Positions 5,688-7,787 of a DNA stretch of 7,787 nucleotides are shown one piece after another. The stretch covers positions 1 to 7,787 of the forward strand of contig NZ_CAWUGZ010000119.1 of NCBI RefSeq assembly GCF_963921845.1, read 5' to 3'. The notes beneath the pieces were generated by a model, which saw nothing but the letters and a program-made list of their open reading frames with translations, was not told where the DNA came from and searched no databases. This DNA is from Commensalibacter sp963921845. GTDB taxonomy: Bacteria; Pseudomonadota; Alphaproteobacteria; Acetobacterales; Acetobacteraceae. Position 1 is the first letter of the stretch; every line of letters begins with the position of its first letter. The position numbers and the translations under genes were made by a program.

Positions 5688-7403
5688 ATGAACAAACATC
5701 TTGGCTTAACGGATTATTTTTCACAAATAAAATATTTTTTTAATGTGAAAAATAATAAACGTTATTTATTTTTAATTTTATGTAGCAATTTTATAGCTAT
5801 AACTTACCCTTCTACAAGTAAAGCCATTGATCAAATCGTAACTCAGTCATCTAATAACGTAAAGATAGAAGCTCCTTCTAGCACTCGCTCTTGCAAAAAT
5901 GTTGTAACAGCTTTTGGCAAATATGGTCGAAGCCGCCACCCCGATTACGGGGTTTTTAATGCTAATAGCGGTTTTGGTCCCGTAGGAAATTACTCATGGT
6001 ATGCGTTTGGAAAATATGCTCCCTATGGAGAAGCGCGTTGGGCGGAAGACTGGAGTGGTCTTTGTAACGATCCAGAGGCTAATAAAGATTGGTTTAATAA
6101 GTTAAAATATATTCCGCTTAACGATTCGGGAAATATTTGGATTAGTTTTAATGGCAATGAGCGTTTTCGTTATGCTTATGATAGTAAGCCCTATATGGGG
6201 TTTTTGGGGAAAACGGATTCCAATCGTCTGCTTATGAGAAGTTTGTATGGAGCGGATCTTCATCTAGGCAGCCATGTTCGTGCCTATGCAGAAATCATTA
6301 ATGCGGTTGCAGGGGGTAGCAATACATTTGGTTATCAGACGGGATTTCAAAGAAAACGTCTTGATTTGCAACAAGGTTTTTTAGAATTAAAAGCAAATAT
6401 TTTAGGTGCCAAAACAGGGGTTATGGGTGGAAGACAGTTTTTTGTTGATGCTCCTCCTTCTATGATCTCTCCTAGAGAGTTAACGAACGTTCGTCAAAGC
6501 TGGGATGGGGTTAGAGGGTATGCGATTTGGGACCGTTTTCGTATAAGTACCTTTGATTTCTTTCAAACCGATTTGACCGATCGTGATATTTTTGGTTATG
6601 GTCCTAGTTATAATGCGCGTCTTTATGGCGGTTATGCTAGTTGGGCCCTTCCAAAATTTTATGCTTTAGGAAAGCAAAGCCAAATCTTTCTTGATCCTTT
6701 CTTTATTGGTTATCTGTATAATGGAGGTTCTGCTGCAATTCCAATGGCTCCTATTGGAACATGGCAACAAGGGTCATCGAGACGTGATAACATGGGTGGT
6801 CGTTTAAGTGGTAACTTGGGCGTTATTAATTTTGATTTCACGGGTGTTTATCAGGGAGGTGAATTTAGATTAGCCAAAAGCTCGGCGAGTAGACCAGTTG
6901 AAGCCTATGCCTTTAATTCTATCTTTTCTTATCTGGTTCCTAATATTCCAGGTAAGTTATCTCTTGGGTTGCAGAGCGATTATTTTTCTGGTGGTAATTA
7001 TAATAAAACGCATGGGGCGGTTCATAATTTCGCTGTGCCCTATTTTGCTGCAGCCAATTATTTGGATATGACTTTGTATTTAACAACTTCTAACTCTATA
7101 AGTACAGGGCCTTTTATTACATACAACCCAACGCCTAAAACATTTGTTCGTTTTCATGCGCCAGTTATTTGGCGTGCCAGTACGAACGATACCCTGTATG
7201 GTATTGGTTTTAACTATGGTCTGCGTGATAATTATTCTGGTGGATTTGTAGGTGCTATGCATCAGTTGTCTTTGGCTTATGCGATTGCCCCACATCTAGT
7301 GTTATCCAGTGAATACGCCGGATTTATTGGTTCAAGCTCGATTAAACGTGCCGGTGCCAAAGACGGCTCTTTCTTTATGCAAACCCTAGATTTCCGTTTT
7401 TAA
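5688..7403 (+). CDS. alginate-export-family outer-membrane beta-barrel protein
   Basis: Predicted outer-membrane porin or channel of 571 aa, of the type annotated as alginate export family. The name reflects homology to AlgE and not proof of alginate transport; the cargo here is unknown. An export signal is seen at residues 20-47 (KNNKRY, hydrophobic FLILCSNFIAITY, STSKA cleavage), preceded by about 20 extra residues. Residues 48-145 are a pre-barrel segment with two Cys (C69, C126) that may form a disulfide, and many aromatic/Gly strings. The barrel starts near WISFNGNERFRYAYD (151-165) and runs through LRxxxGADLHLG-like strands, DLQQGFLELKA, GRQFF and SWDGVRGYAIWDRF to a terminal F in FMQTLDFRF, the usual BAM signal. 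The ATG at 5688 lacks a Shine-Dalgarno sequence; a GTG at 5745 would give a more ordinary signal peptide but also lacks one. The gene is monocistronic, ended by the hairpin at 7451-7476. No exopolysaccharide genes are in view. Confidence 0.85.
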   Translation: MNKHLGLTDYFSQIKYFFNVKNNKRYLFLILCSNFIAITYPSTSKAIDQIVTQSSNNVKIEAPSSTRSCKNVVTAFGKYGRSRHPDYGVFNANSGFGPVGNYSWYAFGKYAPYGEARWAEDWSGLCNDPEANKDWFNKLKYIPLNDSGNIWISFNGNERFRYAYDSKPYMGFLGKTDSNRLLMRSLYGADLHLGSHVRAYAEIINAVAGGSNTFGYQTGFQRKRLDLQQGFLELKANILGAKTGVMGGRQFFVDAPPSMISPRELTNVRQSWDGVRGYAIWDRFRISTFDFFQTDLTDRDIFGYGPSYNARLYGGYASWALPKFYALGKQSQIFLDPFFIGYLYNGGSAAIPMAPIGTWQQGSSRRDNMGGRLSGNLGVINFDFTGVYQGGEFRLAKSSASRPVEAYAFNSIFSYLVPNIPGKLSLGLQSDYFSGGNYNKTHGAVHNFAVPYFAAANYLDMTLYLTTSNSISTGPFITYNPTPKTFVRFHAPVIWRASTNDTLYGIGFNYGLRDNYSGGFVGAMHQLSLAYAIAPHLVLSSEYAGFIGSSSIKRAGAKDGSFFMQTLDFRF

Positions 7404-7450
7404 AAAAATGTTGTACTTATAATGTATTAAAGGGAAACTATAACGATATA

Positions 7451-7476
7451 AGAAGCCGCGAATAGCGGCTTTTTTT
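7451..7476 (+). terminator. rho-independent terminator of the porin gene
   Basis: AAGCCGC (7453-7459) pairs perfectly with GCGGCTT (7465-7471) around a GAATA loop, and the pairing can extend by a G-U and an A-U pair. The stem runs into a T tract (7470-7476). It lies about 50 bp after the stop codon at 7403, on the same strand, and is the clearest terminator in the window. Confidence 0.93.
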
Positions 7477-7535
7477 ATATCCAGTTAATACGTAAGTAAG
7501 TAAAATTAATTTTTTGTAAAAAAAATAGAGTAAGG

Positions 7536-7570
7536 TCTCTTATTAGCGATTGTAGTCGGTAATTAAGAGA
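7536..7570. repeat. stem-loop of about 13 pairs in the 3' intergenic region
   Basis: TCTCTTATTA (7536-7545) pairs with TAATTAAGAGA (7560-7570) with one bulged T. An inner CGA/TCG stem (7547-7549 with 7556-7558) closes a TTGTAG loop. On the plus strand an A run follows. On the minus strand a T8 run comes about 10 nt after the hairpin, an imperfect terminator arrangement. It may be a terminator for a minus-strand gene to the right, or part of a structured RNA. Confidence 0.4.
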
Positions 7571-7603
7571 AAAAATAATTTTCCTCTTAGGTCATTATTT
7601 TTT
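7570..7603. terminator. A/T-flanked hairpin, possible bidirectional terminator
   Basis: AAAAAATAAT (7570-7579) and ATTATTTTTT (7594-7603) are exact 10-bp inverted complements. The 14-nt interior contains a small CCT/AGG stem around CTT (7583-7591). The A run on one side and T run on the other could work as a U tract in both directions, but the stem is almost free of GC, so termination strength is doubtful. It directly abuts the previous hairpin. Confidence 0.35.
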
Positions 7604-7787
7604 GTGGTCTTTTGCTTAATTTATCCAGCGTTTATTAAAATCAATATAACGGCCTTGTTTCTAAAAACTATGCAAACACTACTTAATAAGCATATCTTCC
7701 TTAATTATTACTAATAATATGATAAACTTCTTACAATAAATATAATTAATGACTATTCCATACAATAGAAGCTGTTTTAACCTTTTT

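Larger units (their letters stand above)
7477..7787. other. non-coding AT-rich right end of the window
   Basis: I see no open reading frame with start, ribosome site and coding character on either strand, and no tRNA or rRNA gene. The region contains two adjacent stem-loops (7536-7603, listed separately), a perfect 15-bp AT palindrome ATTATTACTAATAAT at 7704-7718 (7-bp arms, one central base), and a small CTATT/AATAG stem at 7753-7768. It may be the upstream region of a gene beyond the right edge. Confidence 0.5.

Noticed and set aside
7536..7603. tRNA or CRISPR repeat in the hairpin region
   Set aside because: There is no cloverleaf, no TTC loop and no acceptor CCA pattern, and the two stem-loops are different sequences rather than regularly spaced repeats.

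Overview
The window reads as a stretch of low-GC (strongly AT-rich by eye) Gram-negative chromosome. Two outer-membrane beta-barrel genes, Sec signal peptides and a periplasmic di-heme c-type cytochrome require a diderm cell. The AT richness, the alginate-export-type porin and the gene company fit a low-GC alphaproteobacterium, perhaps an acetic acid bacterium of the Commensalibacter kind. That placement is inference, because no rRNA or other marker gene is present.

Layout. Bases 1-180 are non-coding. Bases 181-2367 (minus) encode a TonB-dependent outer-membrane receptor. A 273-bp AT-rich divergent control region (2368-2640) separates it from a plus-strand, operon-like row: a 172-residue secreted protein (2641-3159), a paralogue of it carrying a +1 frameshift inside its signal peptide (3279-3795), and a 311-residue MauG/MbnH-like di-heme cytochrome (3805-4740). 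A MoeB/ThiF-family E1-like adenylyltransferase (4772-5518, minus) converges on this row with only a 31-nt gap. Divergent from it is a 571-residue alginate-export-family outer-membrane protein (5688-7403), closed by a clear rho-independent terminator (about 7451-7476). The remaining roughly 300 bases hold no gene but contain two adjacent stem-loops and an AT palindrome.

How the genes may work together. The most interesting unit is the receptor plus the two small exported proteins plus the di-heme enzyme. The small proteins share an N-terminal Cys, two Trp residues, a C-terminal His cluster and a second Cys. The cytochrome looks like the di-heme oxidases (MauG, MbnH) that modify a partner protein, rather than a plain peroxide scavenger. 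In the known MbnH/MbnP pairs, a MauG-like enzyme oxidises a Trp of a periplasmic copper-binding partner. By analogy, this cluster could be a metal-acquisition or metal-handling module with a different class of partner protein. That is a hypothesis from gene order and motifs, not a demonstrated function. The adenylyltransferase and the porin look like separate transcription units with ordinary roles.
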